A stretch of DNA of 64,000 nt from Victivallales bacterium (lineage in GTDB: Bacteria; Verrucomicrobiota; Lentisphaeria; Oligosphaerales; Oligosphaeraceae), in assembly GCA_017417585.1 (NCBI GenBank), contig JAFPYX010000033.1:1-64000 (forward strand), given 5' to 3'. The position numbers and the translations under genes were made by a program. The notes beneath the pieces are model-generated. The model saw only the letters and a program-made list of their open reading frames with translations, searched no databases and was not told the origin of the DNA. Below, in pieces: positions 1 through 8,801 of the stretch (positions within the stretch are counted from its first letter, which is position 1; each line of letters begins with the position of its first letter).

Positions 1-2
1 CG

Positions 3-125
3 TGGTTCAACCGGTTCAGGAAGATTCTTGTCCGGTTCGAGAAGAAGAAGTCGTCGTTCGAGGGGCTACTCCAGTTGGCGGCTGCCATCATTGTTTTCAG
101 AAAACGAGGTATTATTTACGGATAG
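3..125 (+). mobile_element. 3' end of an IS5-type DDE transposase, cut by the window edge
   Basis: The last 40 codons before TAG at 123-125 read WFNRFRKILVRFEKK and continue FEGLLQLAAAIIVFRKRG. This is the typical C-terminal helix of IS5/ISL2-group transposases (the W-NRFR-L-RYEK pattern followed by a hydrophobic alanine-rich stretch). Only the end is in the window, so it cannot be said whether the element is intact upstream. No terminal inverted repeat can be assigned with confidence downstream; a heptamer tract begins 4 bases after the stop. Confidence 0.72.
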
Positions 126-128
126 GTT

Positions 129-156
129 CTAAGCCTTAAGCTTTAAGTCTTAGGCT
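129..156. repeat. Degenerate heptamer tract (4 units)
   Basis: Four consecutive 7-mers: CTAAGCC, TTAAGCT, TTAAGTC, TTAGGCT. It lies just behind the transposase end and is one of many short tandem tracts in this window. The rest of the gap up to 319 shows nothing recognisable. Confidence 0.6.
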
Positions 157-319
157 AAAATACAATTAGGCACCTGTGTGGGGAAACATAGGCAATATTT
201 ACGGGAACAACTGGCGTTTCCCCTGTTTTCAACCGGATAGCAGTAGATTTGACAGGGAGGTACCGCGTTGCCTTAAATCGTCTCCGGCGGGTGGCAAGTC
301 GCTGTTTCCGATATACATT

Positions 320-2209
320 ATGGAAAACATCGCCATGAAGCAACTCCTTCGCAAACTATTCTGCTGGGACGCGCCAGCGCAGGGCGCGTTCCTCGCGCTG
401 ACCGTCTTCTTCGTCGCCTCTTCCCTGTGGTTCACGTTTTTCCTGCTGTGGCGGCCGAGCGACGTATTTGACCATCTCCAACTTTCCGTCATGGACGCGA
501 AGCCCCTTGGAGATGTGCTGGTGTGGGCGGTCGGAGAGTTGCTGATTGCGCTCTATTCTCTGACGGTTTTCCTCCGCGCAATCTGGCTTCTGGCTAAAAA
601 CTGCCACCGACATCGCGGGTACCTTCCTCTGATATGCGCCCTGACCGCAATGTTACTATGGCTGTGCGCCTGGTTGTTCTGCCTTTCCCCGTTCCCCTAT
701 TTACTTCGACTCCTTGTATCTTATGGCGAGCCTGCTCGTTTCTCCCCAGGAAGATTGATGACATTATTCGGTCTTTCACCAGAACGGTGGTGGCTCAGTT
801 ATCTCGCCGCCGTGCTATGCATGGCGCTTGGTGGTTTCTTCACGGTGGTGGCTGTGGCGAGAGGAACAGGCGCCTCGTTGCGCCACGCCGTCAGCAAGAC
901 CGCTCTGGCACTGTGGGGAGTGTTCTGGATCACCTACATCGTGCTTCTGGGACTGGCGCTGGCGCAGAGCCATGAAGTTTCGCAGATTCATTCCATGGTC
1001 CAAAAGCGCTTCGGCCACCCCCTGTCTATCGAGGGGCTGAGGGAATATTATCAGAAGGAAGGCGCCCCGGACGACGGCTTCTGGAAGCATCTGCAGGGCA
1101 TCATGGGGCAACTGCCCTCGGAACTTTTCATAGGAGACAGCCTTGTCCGTTGGAGCAGCCGAGGGGTTCCCGACCGACTGACGCCGGATTTCCTGACCGC
1201 CTTTGAAGACTATTGCGCGGACAACAGCGCACCGCTTCAGGAGGCCGAAAAATGCTTCGACGCAATTCCGCCCATGCACGAACTCGACCTTTCTGGTTCT
1301 TTGCAGTTCGTCCCTTGCAGACAATTCGCGACTCTGGAGATGGGCCGTCTCTGCGTGTTCCTGCATCGGCAGGACAAGGACGAGGCATTGCGCGCCTACC
1401 AGCGCATCGCCCACTGCGCCAGTCATCTGCAACGCGAGCCATTCCTGATTGGCAGCCTGGTCTGGCTGAATGTCGAGAACCTCCGCCTGAACGCCGTGGA
1501 ACGTCTGCTGGAGTCGCGTCTGCTGACGGAGGAGGAGTTGCGGCGGATTGCCTCGGATTTGACCACGCTGGAGAAGCGGATATCGGAGAACCACTGTCAG
1601 GCAATGTTCACAGAGGCTGTATTCGGGCAGGAAGCCCTGCGGGACCTGGAAACGGGGAAGGCCCCCGGCTCCGTTCTCGCCTTCGGCGACCTGCGCTTCT
1701 TCTTCCCGCAGTTTTGGCTTCTGGCCGCCAGCGACAAGGCGTTTATCCTACTGCAATGTCTGGCGAAGGATTTCACCCAGATGGAGGATCCGCCGCCACA
1801 GAGCGCAGACATCCTCAGCAAGTCATTGCTTCTCGTCATTAAACCCTCTGGGAACAAATTCCGGGAACTGACGGCGCGGGTGCTGGCGATGCAGGCTCTG
1901 CTGCGGGCGGAAGAATATCGCCGCGAGCATGGCGACTTCTCTGAGATGCTGTCGGATTTGCCGACCGACCCATTCACGGGCAAGCCGATGCAATATCGAT
2001 ATGGGATCGCCGAAATCTCCGAATATGTGCTTCAGGACTCCGCATCATCGCCCTGGGAAGACATCAAGATGTACGAAATAGGGCAGGAAGTCAGGCAGGC
2101 AAAGGCCGTCCAGATCTGGAGTATCGGTCTCAACGGCGTTGACGATGGCGGAGTCGCCAACAGCCTTCTTGACAAAGATGACGCCTGCGCCACCGTCCGC
2201 CTAGAATAA
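320..2209 (+). CDS. Polytopic membrane protein with large C-terminal domain, unknown function
   Basis: Not recognised as a named family. Five hydrophobic segments lie in the first 200 residues (about 15-37, 55-83, 92-124, 145-170, 180-203), followed by about 420 mostly helical hydrophilic residues without cysteine clusters or catalytic motifs. It ends with IWSIGLNGVDDGG, an ending reminiscent of prepilin-related proteins of PVC bacteria. The frame is open from 176, but the residues before 320 look non-coding; ATG 320 or ATG 335 gives a plausible Lys/Arg-rich cytoplasmic start. No clear ribosome binding site is visible. It stands alone on the plus strand, 111 bases before the next gene. Confidence 0.7.
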   Translation: MENIAMKQLLRKLFCWDAPAQGAFLALTVFFVASSLWFTFFLLWRPSDVFDHLQLSVMDAKPLGDVLVWAVGELLIALYSLTVFLRAIWLLAKNCHRHRGYLPLICALTAMLLWLCAWLFCLSPFPYLLRLLVSYGEPARFSPGRLMTLFGLSPERWWLSYLAAVLCMALGGFFTVVAVARGTGASLRHAVSKTALALWGVFWITYIVLLGLALAQSHEVSQIHSMVQKRFGHPLSIEGLREYYQKEGAPDDGFWKHLQGIMGQLPSELFIGDSLVRWSSRGVPDRLTPDFLTAFEDYCADNSAPLQEAEKCFDAIPPMHELDLSGSLQFVPCRQFATLEMGRLCVFLHRQDKDEALRAYQRIAHCASHLQREPFLIGSLVWLNVENLRLNAVERLLESRLLTEEELRRIASDLTTLEKRISENHCQAMFTEAVFGQEALRDLETGKAPGSVLAFGDLRFFFPQFWLLAASDKAFILLQCLAKDFTQMEDPPPQSADILSKSLLLVIKPSGNKFRELTARVLAMQALLRAEEYRREHGDFSEMLSDLPTDPFTGKPMQYRYGIAEISEYVLQDSASSPWEDIKMYEIGQEVRQAKAVQIWSIGLNGVDDGGVANSLLDKDDACATVRLE

Positions 2210-2320
2210 GCCCATCCTATCGTGCGGGAGGAATGCGCTTTTCATTCATAACCATAGGATTGTCCATCTTAACGATATGATTCCCTTTCGTTACCCTATT
2301 CCCCAAGGAGACCTAGTGGC

Positions 2321-3247
2321 ATGACAAAGACGCCAATCAGCCTGATCATCGACGATGGCGCGCCCATCAACCTCTACTACTTCCACGACCTGGCACGCCG
2401 TCATGAGCTGCTGGTGCCTGTCAAGCAGGTGATGCGCTTCGGTGAAATCTGCGGGAGATATGGTGTGCGAGGCAAGTTCTCGGTCGTGCCGATGCCCGCG
2501 TGCATGGGCCGCATCGACCAGGAGCTGAGCCATTGCCCCCAGGAGCATCTCGTCCGCTTCCTCGACGCGGTGCGTCAGCGGGTGGCTCCGCATTTCTCAA
2601 TCACCCCGGAGATTCTCACCCACTTCTGCGCCTACGACCTACGACGTCAGCAATTCACGCGCATCATGGAGGACGAATACATCGGCCGTTGCGACGCGGA
2701 GGAGATCGCCGACTACGTGAGCCTCGCCATTGAGATCCTCTGCAACGTCAACCTGGAACCTGACGGCGTGACCTCGCCTTGGATGACCGGCAGCGACAAC
2801 GAGCAGAACTACGCGCAGGGCATCGGCATGGCGTTCCGGCGCACCCTCGGCCGAGACCGGTCATTCTACTTTTTGCACCACCGGCCGGAGCTGATGGCAC
2901 CAAAGGTGATGTGCCACTCCGCCGAGACCGGCACCGTCATCTCCATTCCGCGAACCATCCCCGACCTCTTCTGGCCAGGCAACACCCCTGGAAATGATCA
3001 GACAGTCCTCCAGGAAATCCGCCAGGGCATCGACAACGCCCTCAGCGCGGACGGCAAGAGCGGTGAAATCCCGCAACAGCTTGAGGAAGGCAACCCCATT
3101 GTACTCGTCACGCATTGGACAAGCCTCTTTTCGGATGGACGCTTCTATGGTCTTGACGGCTTCGAGTGCCTGATCGAGCGCATCCACCGTCACCTCGGTG
3201 GTCAGATTGAATGGCTGACCTTCCGCGAGTTTGCGGAGCTGGCCTGA
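2321..3247 (+). CDS. Polysaccharide-deacetylase-like (NodB-fold) protein
   Basis: 308 residues with no signal peptide. It opens with ISLIIDDGAP, the beta-strand/Asp-Asp start typical of NodB-type barrels, followed near residue 50 by GVRGKFSVVPMPA, a strand common to a deacetylase-like group in PVC genomes. VTHWTSLFSDG near residue 260 could carry a catalytic-type His. The classic HxxxH zinc motif is not obvious, so enzymatic deacetylation is not established. AAGGAG at 2305-2310 gives a good ribosome binding site 10 bases before ATG 2321. A cytoplasmic sugar-related enzyme is the best guess. Confidence 0.6.
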   Translation: MTKTPISLIIDDGAPINLYYFHDLARRHELLVPVKQVMRFGEICGRYGVRGKFSVVPMPACMGRIDQELSHCPQEHLVRFLDAVRQRVAPHFSITPEILTHFCAYDLRRQQFTRIMEDEYIGRCDAEEIADYVSLAIEILCNVNLEPDGVTSPWMTGSDNEQNYAQGIGMAFRRTLGRDRSFYFLHHRPELMAPKVMCHSAETGTVISIPRTIPDLFWPGNTPGNDQTVLQEIRQGIDNALSADGKSGEIPQQLEEGNPIVLVTHWTSLFSDGRFYGLDGFECLIERIHRHLGGQIEWLTFREFAELA

Positions 3248-3306
3248 GCGGAGCGCCTCTGCAAATTCCTGCCTGACTACAGCAACGGAACCATATACAT
3301 AAACAA

Positions 3307-3387
3307 CTAGAAGCCCTGGAAGCCCTGGAAGCCCTGGAAGCTCTGGAAGCTCTAGAAGCTCTAGTTCCTCTAGAATTTCTAGAACCG
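3307..3387. repeat. Nine tandem nonamers of CTRG type
   Basis: Nine consecutive 9-bp units, each starting CTAG or CTGG: CTAGAAGCC, CTGGAAGCC twice, CTGGAAGCT twice, CTAGAAGCT, CTAGTTCCT, CTAGAATTT, CTAGAACCG. The phase is exact over 81 bases, while the last five bases of the unit drift from one end of the array to the other. Confidence 0.85.
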
Positions 3388-3650
3388 CCTTTTGTGGAGG
3401 TGTGGAAAAATCTCAATTTTGTGCATGATATATGCTATAACTCTTTTATTTTTAAAATAATAATCTATAATTTTAAAGACATCTTGAACTCAACCGGCTG
3501 GCATTGGATTGGAAACACGACGTCATCACTTTTCCATCGCCCTACTATGCCCATCTCTTGTGAACGGCGTAACTTGCAGCACCGACGAACCAGCGGCTCA
3601 AGGCATAACATACAAACACGGGAAACGGAGGGCAATGCATACCACAAAAT

Positions 3651-3685
3651 TGCGGAATTTCAAAATGCGATTTTGAATTTCCGCA
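3651..3685 (-). terminator. Strong hairpin, probable terminator of the glycosidase gene
   Basis: Arms TGCGGAATTTCAAAAT (3651-3666) and ATTTTGAATTTCCGCA (3670-3685) pair over 16 bp with one mismatch around a 3-base loop. On the minus strand the stem is followed by ATTTTGTGG. It lies 38 bases beyond the stop of the minus-strand gene ending at 3723. Confidence 0.6.
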
Positions 3686-3722
3686 TAAAATAGGGAATTG
3701 CGCGTCTGCCGTGGCGAGGCAG

Positions 3723-5435
3723 CTACTCCAGGCGGAAGACCGCCGTCTCGCCGCATTGCAGACTCAGGGGGATTTCCGTGGCCTCGAAGGCGGGGGCGGA
3801 GGGGAACAGCGGGGTGACTTGATAGGGTCGCGGCAATTTCAGATGCTGGGTTCCTGAGGTCCGCGCGTGCAGGGCAATCATATTCTGCGAGACATAGACC
3901 GCGTGCCCCTCGTCGTTGTAGCAGTGGATGCCGTGCGAAACGCAGAAGTCGCGGACGGGGCGCGGGTCCTCGGAGCAATCTCCTTCGTCGAACTCCAGGT
4001 AGGGGACGCCGTGGTCATCGCACCATTCCTGCGCGGCGCGGACGCCATCGGTCGGCGACGGCACAATGAAGCCCGCCACGCGGTAGCGGTCAGCCACCTC
4101 GTGGAAGTCCGCGAGTTCATAGAGGTCCCAGGGGATGCCAGAGTGCAGAAGCGCCATCCGTGTGAGGTGGGGGACTGCCGAACGATAGAGGGGGTCGTCG
4201 AAATTGGCGTAGCACCTCTCGTCAATGAACGCCGCACACTGCGCCACGCCAGGGTGCTTGTCTTTATTCATAAATACTTGTGATTCAATAAAATATGACT
4301 TTAATTCCGCCATTATCCTTGAACTCTCGAACCATCCTCCCCACATATCGAACCACCAACTGCCGACGCCGAGGGCGATTTGCTGCGCGAAGTTCATCCG
4401 CAGGGCATTGAGGGTGGCCTGTTCGGAAGGCAACGGCTGCCAGATGGGTTCGGTGTAGGCGTCAGGGGGACAGGCTTCTGGGAGCGCATCGCGGAAGAGT
4501 CCAGTGAGATGGGTACGGGTGTCAAATTCGAAGAAATAGAGTTTGCCGTGATGTTGGATGGAGGCGATGGTGGTCATCGTCGGCCAACCCAGTTCGGGTT
4601 TGAGCCGTGCCGAGTAGGAGGACGGCGAGCAGAGGAAGTCGATGTCGGGGCACCGCAGGATGCGTGAGAGCGCATGGTGGATGCTCGCCCAGAAAGGGCA
4701 CTCCAGGAGGTATCCGTAGAAGGTCCCGACCACCAGCCGATAGTCGGTCAGTTCCTTGACGGTGTGTGCCAACTCCATCACGGCCTCGGCGTTGGAGACG
4801 CTGAGGAAACGGCGGTAGGCCACTGCGGACTGGTCGTCAGGCGAGCCTAGCGCGAAGGCCCGTCGCGAAGCGGGTCCCTGACCACCCGCCAGGTCGGTGG
4901 AGAGCCACTCTTCGGTGTTGCCACCTGCGATTTGCCAGCCGATGAGATGGTTGCGGAAAGGCGTGGTCTCGACATGCTCAAAGAATTTGCGGAGAAACTC
5001 CTTGGTGTCCTCCCGCCAGACACGTGAAGAGACGCAGAAGCGACGTGGCCCGCCGTGGTGGCCGACGTCGTTGCATTCGTCGGGGTGTTCCTCCTCCCAC
5101 CAGGCAGGCGGAGAAACGTTGAGGCGCGGGAAGATGAGTGCGTCGGGCACGGCGTCCAGGATGCGTGTGATGGCCTCGTCGAAATATTCGTAATGCGGTT
5201 CGCCTTTGACCTCGAAGATGCCGTGGCGCATCGCGGTGGCGCGGTTCAGGGCGTTGATGGGACGGTCCCCGAAACACACCGAGCAAGAAAAGAGTCGATA
5301 GCCCGCGTCACCAAAACTGCGGTAGCATGCCGCCTTGTCCACGTAGGTGATATACGCCATCGCGGACAGAGGTTCACCATTCACAAATAGCGTCGGCACG
5401 CCGTGGTATTGCTGGATTAAGGAATTCGGCAGCAT
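3723..5435 (-). CDS. Putative glycoside hydrolase, GH-A clan type (beta-galactosidase-like), cytoplasmic
   Basis: 570 residues, no signal peptide. The pattern is that of a TIM-barrel retaining glycosidase. FPRLNVSPPAWWEEEHPDE (about 100-118) is a GH42-like strand. IAGGNTEEW (near 175) is a candidate acid/base Glu. LYFFEFDTRTHL (near 305) is a candidate nucleophile Glu. The same three blocks occur in the secreted 882-residue protein at 12888-15536 (PRLRLDPPTWWLNEHPDD, GGQTSYEW, LWLFEDDTRTH), so the two are divergent paralogs. The C-terminal part (about 400-570) looks like a Rossmann-like plus beta-sandwich tail. Exact family and substrate cannot be read from the sequence. It reads toward the hairpin at 3651-3685. 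Confidence 0.68.
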   Translation of the reverse strand: MLPNSLIQQYHGVPTLFVNGEPLSAMAYITYVDKAACYRSFGDAGYRLFSCSVCFGDRPINALNRATAMRHGIFEVKGEPHYEYFDEAITRILDAVPDALIFPRLNVSPPAWWEEEHPDECNDVGHHGGPRRFCVSSRVWREDTKEFLRKFFEHVETTPFRNHLIGWQIAGGNTEEWLSTDLAGGQGPASRRAFALGSPDDQSAVAYRRFLSVSNAEAVMELAHTVKELTDYRLVVGTFYGYLLECPFWASIHHALSRILRCPDIDFLCSPSSYSARLKPELGWPTMTTIASIQHHGKLYFFEFDTRTHLTGLFRDALPEACPPDAYTEPIWQPLPSEQATLNALRMNFAQQIALGVGSWWFDMWGGWFESSRIMAELKSYFIESQVFMNKDKHPGVAQCAAFIDERCYANFDDPLYRSAVPHLTRMALLHSGIPWDLYELADFHEVADRYRVAGFIVPSPTDGVRAAQEWCDDHGVPYLEFDEGDCSEDPRPVRDFCVSHGIHCYNDEGHAVYVSQNMIALHARTSGTQHLKLPRPYQVTPLFPSAPAFEATEIPLSLQCGETAVFRLE

Positions 5436-5474
5436 TGGGAAATGGCGAGACGCCCCCAGCGAAAAGGTCGCGGC

Positions 5475-5999
5475 TCAGCGGATGTACTTGACGTAGTCCG
5501 GCTTGCGCGGCGCGGCCTGGCGCGGTGGCGCGGCGGGGTAGCCCAACACGCAGTTGCCGATACCCACCAAATTCTCCGGAAGGCCATACTGCGCCAGCAA
5601 CGCCTTGCCTTCCGGACGTTCGAAGGTCTCCTTCGCGCGGTGGATCCAGCAGCTCCCCAGCCCCAGCGTATAAGCCGCCAGCATCAGGTTGCCCATCACC
5701 AGCGAGCCATCATAGACGTAGGTGGGTCGCGACGGATCCGCCAACACGGTCAGCACCACTGGTGCGCCGTAGAAGGGATCGCTCCCTGGATTCCCGATGA
5801 TTTCCGCGTTGATGCGCATCAACTCATCCCGCACCTCGCGGTTGGTCACCGCCAAAATCGTCGGCGACTGTCCGTTCATCCCCGTGGCGGCGTAGGTCCC
5901 AGCCTCCAGAACCTGCGACAGCAACTCCTCGGGAATCGGGTCCGGACGAAATGCCCGCACGCTCCTGCGTGCCTTCATGGCCTCAATGACTGCATTCAT
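5475..5999 (-). CDS. Nitroreductase family protein
   Basis: 174 residues of the FMN-dependent nitroreductase fold. The start MNAVIEAMKARRSVRAF carries the family's R-R-S-x-R FMN-contact motif. GTYAATGMNGQSP and GSCWIHRA follow, and GIGNCVLGYPA lies near the C-terminus. Natural substrates of this family vary (quinones, flavins, nitro compounds). ATG 5999 is chosen because AGGAG lies 10 bases upstream and the protein then begins as family members do; the open frame continues upstream only because the 33-bp repeat array lacks stops. It starts 39 bases upstream of the glycosidase gene and may be co-transcribed with it. Confidence 0.85.
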   Translation of the reverse strand: MNAVIEAMKARRSVRAFRPDPIPEELLSQVLEAGTYAATGMNGQSPTILAVTNREVRDELMRINAEIIGNPGSDPFYGAPVVLTVLADPSRPTYVYDGSLVMGNLMLAAYTLGLGSCWIHRAKETFERPEGKALLAQYGLPENLVGIGNCVLGYPAAPPRQAAPRKPDYVKYIR

Positions 6000-6034
6000 T
6001 GTGTGTAATCTCCTGTTTGTTTTTCCCCTTCTCT

Positions 6035-6298
6035 CCCCGCGGCATGTCGCCGCGGGCACCAAACCATCCCCGCGGCATGTCGCAGCGGGCACCAAACCCT
6101 CCCCGCGGCATGTCGCAGCGGGCACCAAACCCTCCCCGCGGCATGTCGCAGCGGGCACCAAACCCTCCCCGCGGCATGTTGCCGCGGGCACCAAACCCTC
6201 CCCGCGGCATGTCGCCGCGGGCACCAAACCCTCCCCGCGGCATGTCGCCGCGGGCACCAAACCCTCCCCACGGCATGTCGCCGCGGGCTCCAAACCCC
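6035..6298. repeat. 33-bp x 8 tandem array of hairpin units
   Basis: Eight units with an exact 33-bp period; the central CATGT falls at 6043, 6076, 6109, 6142, 6175, 6208, 6241 and 6274. Each unit holds an inverted repeat CCCGCGGC-ATGTC-GCCGCGGG followed by the linker CACCAAACCCT. Units 2-4 carry a stem mismatch (GTCGCAGCGGG), unit 5 has CATGTT and unit 8 CCACGGC. The array is stop-free in five of six frames because 33 is a multiple of three. It fills the gap between the nitroreductase start and the stop of the upstream Gfo/Idh gene. Confidence 0.95.
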
Positions 6299-6325
6299 TA
6301 ATTGCTAATGGCTAAGTCCTAATTG
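6298..6325. repeat. Heptamer tract overlapping a gene end
   Basis: Four 7-mers: CTAATTG, CTAATGG, CTAAGTC, CTAATTG. It overlaps the last codons and the stop (6305-6307) of the minus-strand Gfo/Idh gene, so the C-terminal residues of that protein are repeat-encoded. Confidence 0.7.
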
Positions 6326-7444
6326 CACATTGTTTCCATCGTTCTTGGCAGACTCGTAAACGGCCTCCATCAGGCGCTGGACATGCACGCCATCCGCCAA
6401 ATCCGGATGTACCGGAGTGTTGGTATGGACGCCGTTGAGGAAGTTGTACAGGCAATGCACATGCCCGCGCAGCCAGCCGAGTACCGCCTTGGGCGTGGGG
6501 AAACCGGCGGGCTTGGGGTAGCGCTGACCGCAGTCCACGGCAGTCCAGCCGCGACGTCCGCCATAGGGGCCACTGGGCGCCTGTCCATCATAAAGGAAGA
6601 GTTGCTGGAGATTCATCGGCTCCATCCGCAAAGCACCCTTCGTGCCGTGGACCTCCAGATAGACGCCATCCTCGGTGCCCAAGGCAATCTTGGAGGCGCT
6701 GACCGTACCCACCGCGCCATTGGCTAGGGTGACCAGGCAATTCATGTTGTCCTCGGCAGTCACAGGGACATGCTCACCCGGCGCGCCGTCCGCCTTGGGA
6801 CGCGTCGGATAGGCGATGTGGGTGCGGGCCTGGATGGCCGCAAAGGGTCCGGTGACCGCCTCGGTGAGGTCGAGGATGTGGCTTCCCAGGTCGGCGACCG
6901 TCCCCGCCGCCAACTTGAAGGACATCGGCGTGTCGGGATTCACGCTACCGGAATGCAGAAAATGCGCACGGAACTCCAGCACCTCGCCCAGAAAGCCCTG
7001 TCGTGCCAGTTCGATGGCGTGCATCATCGGCGGATAGAAGCGGTAGATCAGCGTCATCTGGGAGATGCCATGGTAGCCGGGCAATGCGGCAGCCAACTGC
7101 TGCGCCTGTGCCCAACTGCCCGCCAGGGGCTTTTCGCAGAAGACGTGCTTGCCGTGCGCGATGGCGGAAAGCACCGCAGGAACATGGTCGTCATTGGGCG
7201 TGCAGACATCCACGATGTCGATGGAGGGGTCCTCGGTAATCGCGCGGTAATCCGTCACCCCTTCGACCGCACCGCCCAGTTGTTCCACCGCATGCGCGGC
7301 GGTCTCGGCGTGTGCGGTACACACCTTCGTGATCTCCGTGCGGAACGGCAGCGGATCATAGAAGAGCGACAGATTGCGATGCCCGTATGCATGCACCTTG
7401 CCGATGAAACCAAAGCCCAGTAGTCCAACGCGATAGGTTTTCAT
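6305..7444 (-). CDS. Gfo/Idh/MocA family NAD(P)-dependent oxidoreductase
   Basis: 379 residues. The N-terminal Rossmann fold begins YRVGLLGFGFIGKVHAYGH (residues 4-22) and contains HVFCEKPLAGS (near 100), the E-K-P motif of this family. A C-terminal alpha/beta substrate domain follows, with GTVADLGSHILDLTEAVTG (near 180), where the D-x-G-x-H pattern includes the usual catalytic His. Members oxidise sugars, inositols or amino sugars; the substrate is not readable here. The last residues (LGLSH) are encoded by a heptamer tract. No Shine-Dalgarno is visible upstream of ATG 7444. It is divergent from the membrane protein gene at 7550. Confidence 0.88.
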   Translation of the reverse strand: MKTYRVGLLGFGFIGKVHAYGHRNLSLFYDPLPFRTEITKVCTAHAETAAHAVEQLGGAVEGVTDYRAITEDPSIDIVDVCTPNDDHVPAVLSAIAHGKHVFCEKPLAGSWAQAQQLAAALPGYHGISQMTLIYRFYPPMMHAIELARQGFLGEVLEFRAHFLHSGSVNPDTPMSFKLAAGTVADLGSHILDLTEAVTGPFAAIQARTHIAYPTRPKADGAPGEHVPVTAEDNMNCLVTLANGAVGTVSASKIALGTEDGVYLEVHGTKGALRMEPMNLQQLFLYDGQAPSGPYGGRRGWTAVDCGQRYPKPAGFPTPKAVLGWLRGHVHCLYNFLNGVHTNTPVHPDLADGVHVQRLMEAVYESAKNDGNNVQLGLSH

Positions 7445-7549
7445 TCGTGAGAAAAATCAAAAAAAGATATGCCAAGCGCTTTTCCGTAATTTATCATTTA
7501 TTGTATCAACAGTGGCTCGTTCCAACGTTTTTCTGAATCTTCTCAGTCA

Positions 7550-8428
7550 ATGAAAGCTGAACCATTCTATCGCCTATTGTCCCTCGTGGCACACCTTGTG
7601 CTGGCCTTCTACGGCACTGTCCTCATGTTGGTAGCGGTAGCCTTAGTCGAACTGCCCCTGTCACTTGGCATGGATGTCCGCTTAGAGGGCAATGAGTTAT
7701 ATGTGCATATCATCGAAGGGATTCAAATCGTTGCCTGTGCCCTGGTCGCATTGTTCTTTGCCATCCGTCACTGGCGACACCTGCCTCCCGCGCCAGACGA
7801 CGCCCCCAAATCGCGGAGCCAAAGTTACTTGCTTTGGGGAACCTGCGCTTTTTCACTCCTTGCCATTGGCGAATTTATCGCCATATACAATGGGCACTTT
7901 GACCATTGGGGTTGGTGGGCAGGTGCGCTCTTTCTGCTGGTTGCGCCCATCGTGCTCGCAGTCGCCTGGCCCTTTCGTTTCCACGCAAAGCACAACGGGG
8001 TCTATGTCGTGTCCTTCGCCGGGGCGCTCCTTTTGACCATGCTGTCCGGCTGCTCCTGCGGAATGCTAGGCGCCAAAGTCGATTACAGTGGCGACCACCT
8101 GGAAGACGCACCGAATCTGCTGTCCTACCAGCGGGAATACTACTTTCCTGAGGGCGCCACGAAATACCGCATCGTTGGAAGAAACACCGTTTTTTGCTGG
8201 GAGTGTCAGTGCAGTGAGGAGGATTTCCTGAAATTTGCAGAAAGCCACTGGCATTTTAATAAAGTCAGTGAAGGCGAGCCCAAGAAACTTTGGTGGCTCA
8301 TGGGCGAGACAATCACCTGCCCCGCGCCCTACTACTTCTTCCAATCGATAGGCTCTAACGGCAGAGGAGTTACCATGTGCTACTGCATCTCCACTCAGAC
8401 ACTCTACGGCAACTACTCAGATCACTGA
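7550..8428 (+). CDS. Membrane protein of unknown function with Cys-rich C-terminal domain
   Basis: 292 residues. Five hydrophobic segments (about 9-34, 52-72, 96-113, 121-142, 152-166) are followed by a 120-residue soluble domain. Segment 5 ends in LLTMLSGCSCGMLG, which resembles an internal lipobox, and the soluble part has FCWECQC, giving several Cys that might bind metal or form disulfides. No family was recognised. No Shine-Dalgarno is obvious before ATG 7550; the 105-base divergent gap upstream is AT-rich and could hold promoters for both directions. Confidence 0.65.
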   Translation: MKAEPFYRLLSLVAHLVLAFYGTVLMLVAVALVELPLSLGMDVRLEGNELYVHIIEGIQIVACALVALFFAIRHWRHLPPAPDDAPKSRSQSYLLWGTCAFSLLAIGEFIAIYNGHFDHWGWWAGALFLLVAPIVLAVAWPFRFHAKHNGVYVVSFAGALLLTMLSGCSCGMLGAKVDYSGDHLEDAPNLLSYQREYYFPEGATKYRIVGRNTVFCWECQCSEEDFLKFAESHWHFNKVSEGEPKKLWWLMGETITCPAPYYFFQSIGSNGRGVTMCYCISTQTLYGNYSDH

Positions 8429-8518
8429 ACGCCATAAAACCCGATGGGAGGGATACGAGGCATTAAACGGAAGACGGAAAAACAAGTTTTTAAAATTGGA
8501 TAATTTGGTAATATTGCA

Positions 8519-8593
8519 ATTACGAATCACGCATCACGCATTCAAGTAAAGTATATAATTCCCTCCCGAAACGATATAATTCCCTATATCCGA
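8519..8593. repeat. Heptamer tract plus 21-bp spaced direct repeat
   Basis: Heptamers ATTACGA, ATCACGC, ATCACGC, ATTCAAG occupy 8519-8546. They are followed by a direct repeat ATATAATTCCCT at 8553-8564 and 8574-8585, spaced 21 bp (three heptamer lengths). Almost the same ATTACGM heptamers recur at 18204-18231. Confidence 0.7.
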
Positions 8594-8661
8594 TGAACCC
8601 TGCCAGGGCAAAAAGCCTTCCGCAAGGTGACAACCAACCTCGCTGGACTATATTAAATTCG

Positions 8662-8799
8662 TTTCCCATTTCCGATTTCCACCTCTCGCCTCCGGCCGGC
8701 GGACGGCGGACGACAGACGTCCCGGGGTCCCGGAGTCCCAGGGACCAGACTTTAACCTTTAACCTTTAACCTCTAACCTCTAACCTCTAACCTTTTATC
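8662..8799. repeat. Composite block of different heptamer tracts ending at a start codon
   Basis: Successive tracts with different cores: TTTCCCA, TTTCCGA, TTTCCAC (8662-8682); CGGCGGA twice, CGACAGA, CGTCCCG (8697-8724); GTCCCGG-like 7-8-mers (about 8725-8750); TTTAACC three times, TCTAACC three times, TTTTATC (8751-8799). The last tract stops 2 bases before ATG 8802 and replaces any normal ribosome binding site. With the repeats at 8519-8593 this accounts for most of the 373-base gap after 8428. Confidence 0.85.
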
Positions 8800-8801
8800 T
8801 T

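Larger units (their letters stand above)
3248..3722. other. Intergenic region between convergent genes
   Basis: No gene is supported here. The stretch holds the CTAG-type nonamer tract (3307-3387), then about 100 bases of very AT-rich DNA (about 3410-3480), a non-repetitive part, and a strong hairpin at 3651-3685. Short open frames across it have unnatural composition. Confidence 0.6.

Noticed and set aside
6000..6293. N-terminal extension of the nitroreductase with 11-residue repeats
   Set aside because: The frame is open only because the 33-bp repeat lacks stops in most frames; the good ribosome binding site and family start are at ATG 5999.
6035..6298. CRISPR array
   Set aside because: The spacing is regular, but there are no variable spacers: the whole 33-bp unit is conserved, and no cas gene is nearby.
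8751..8799. Telomere-like repeat
   Set aside because: TYTAACC units resemble telomeres, but the tract is internal, only about 50 bp and one of several unrelated heptamer families.
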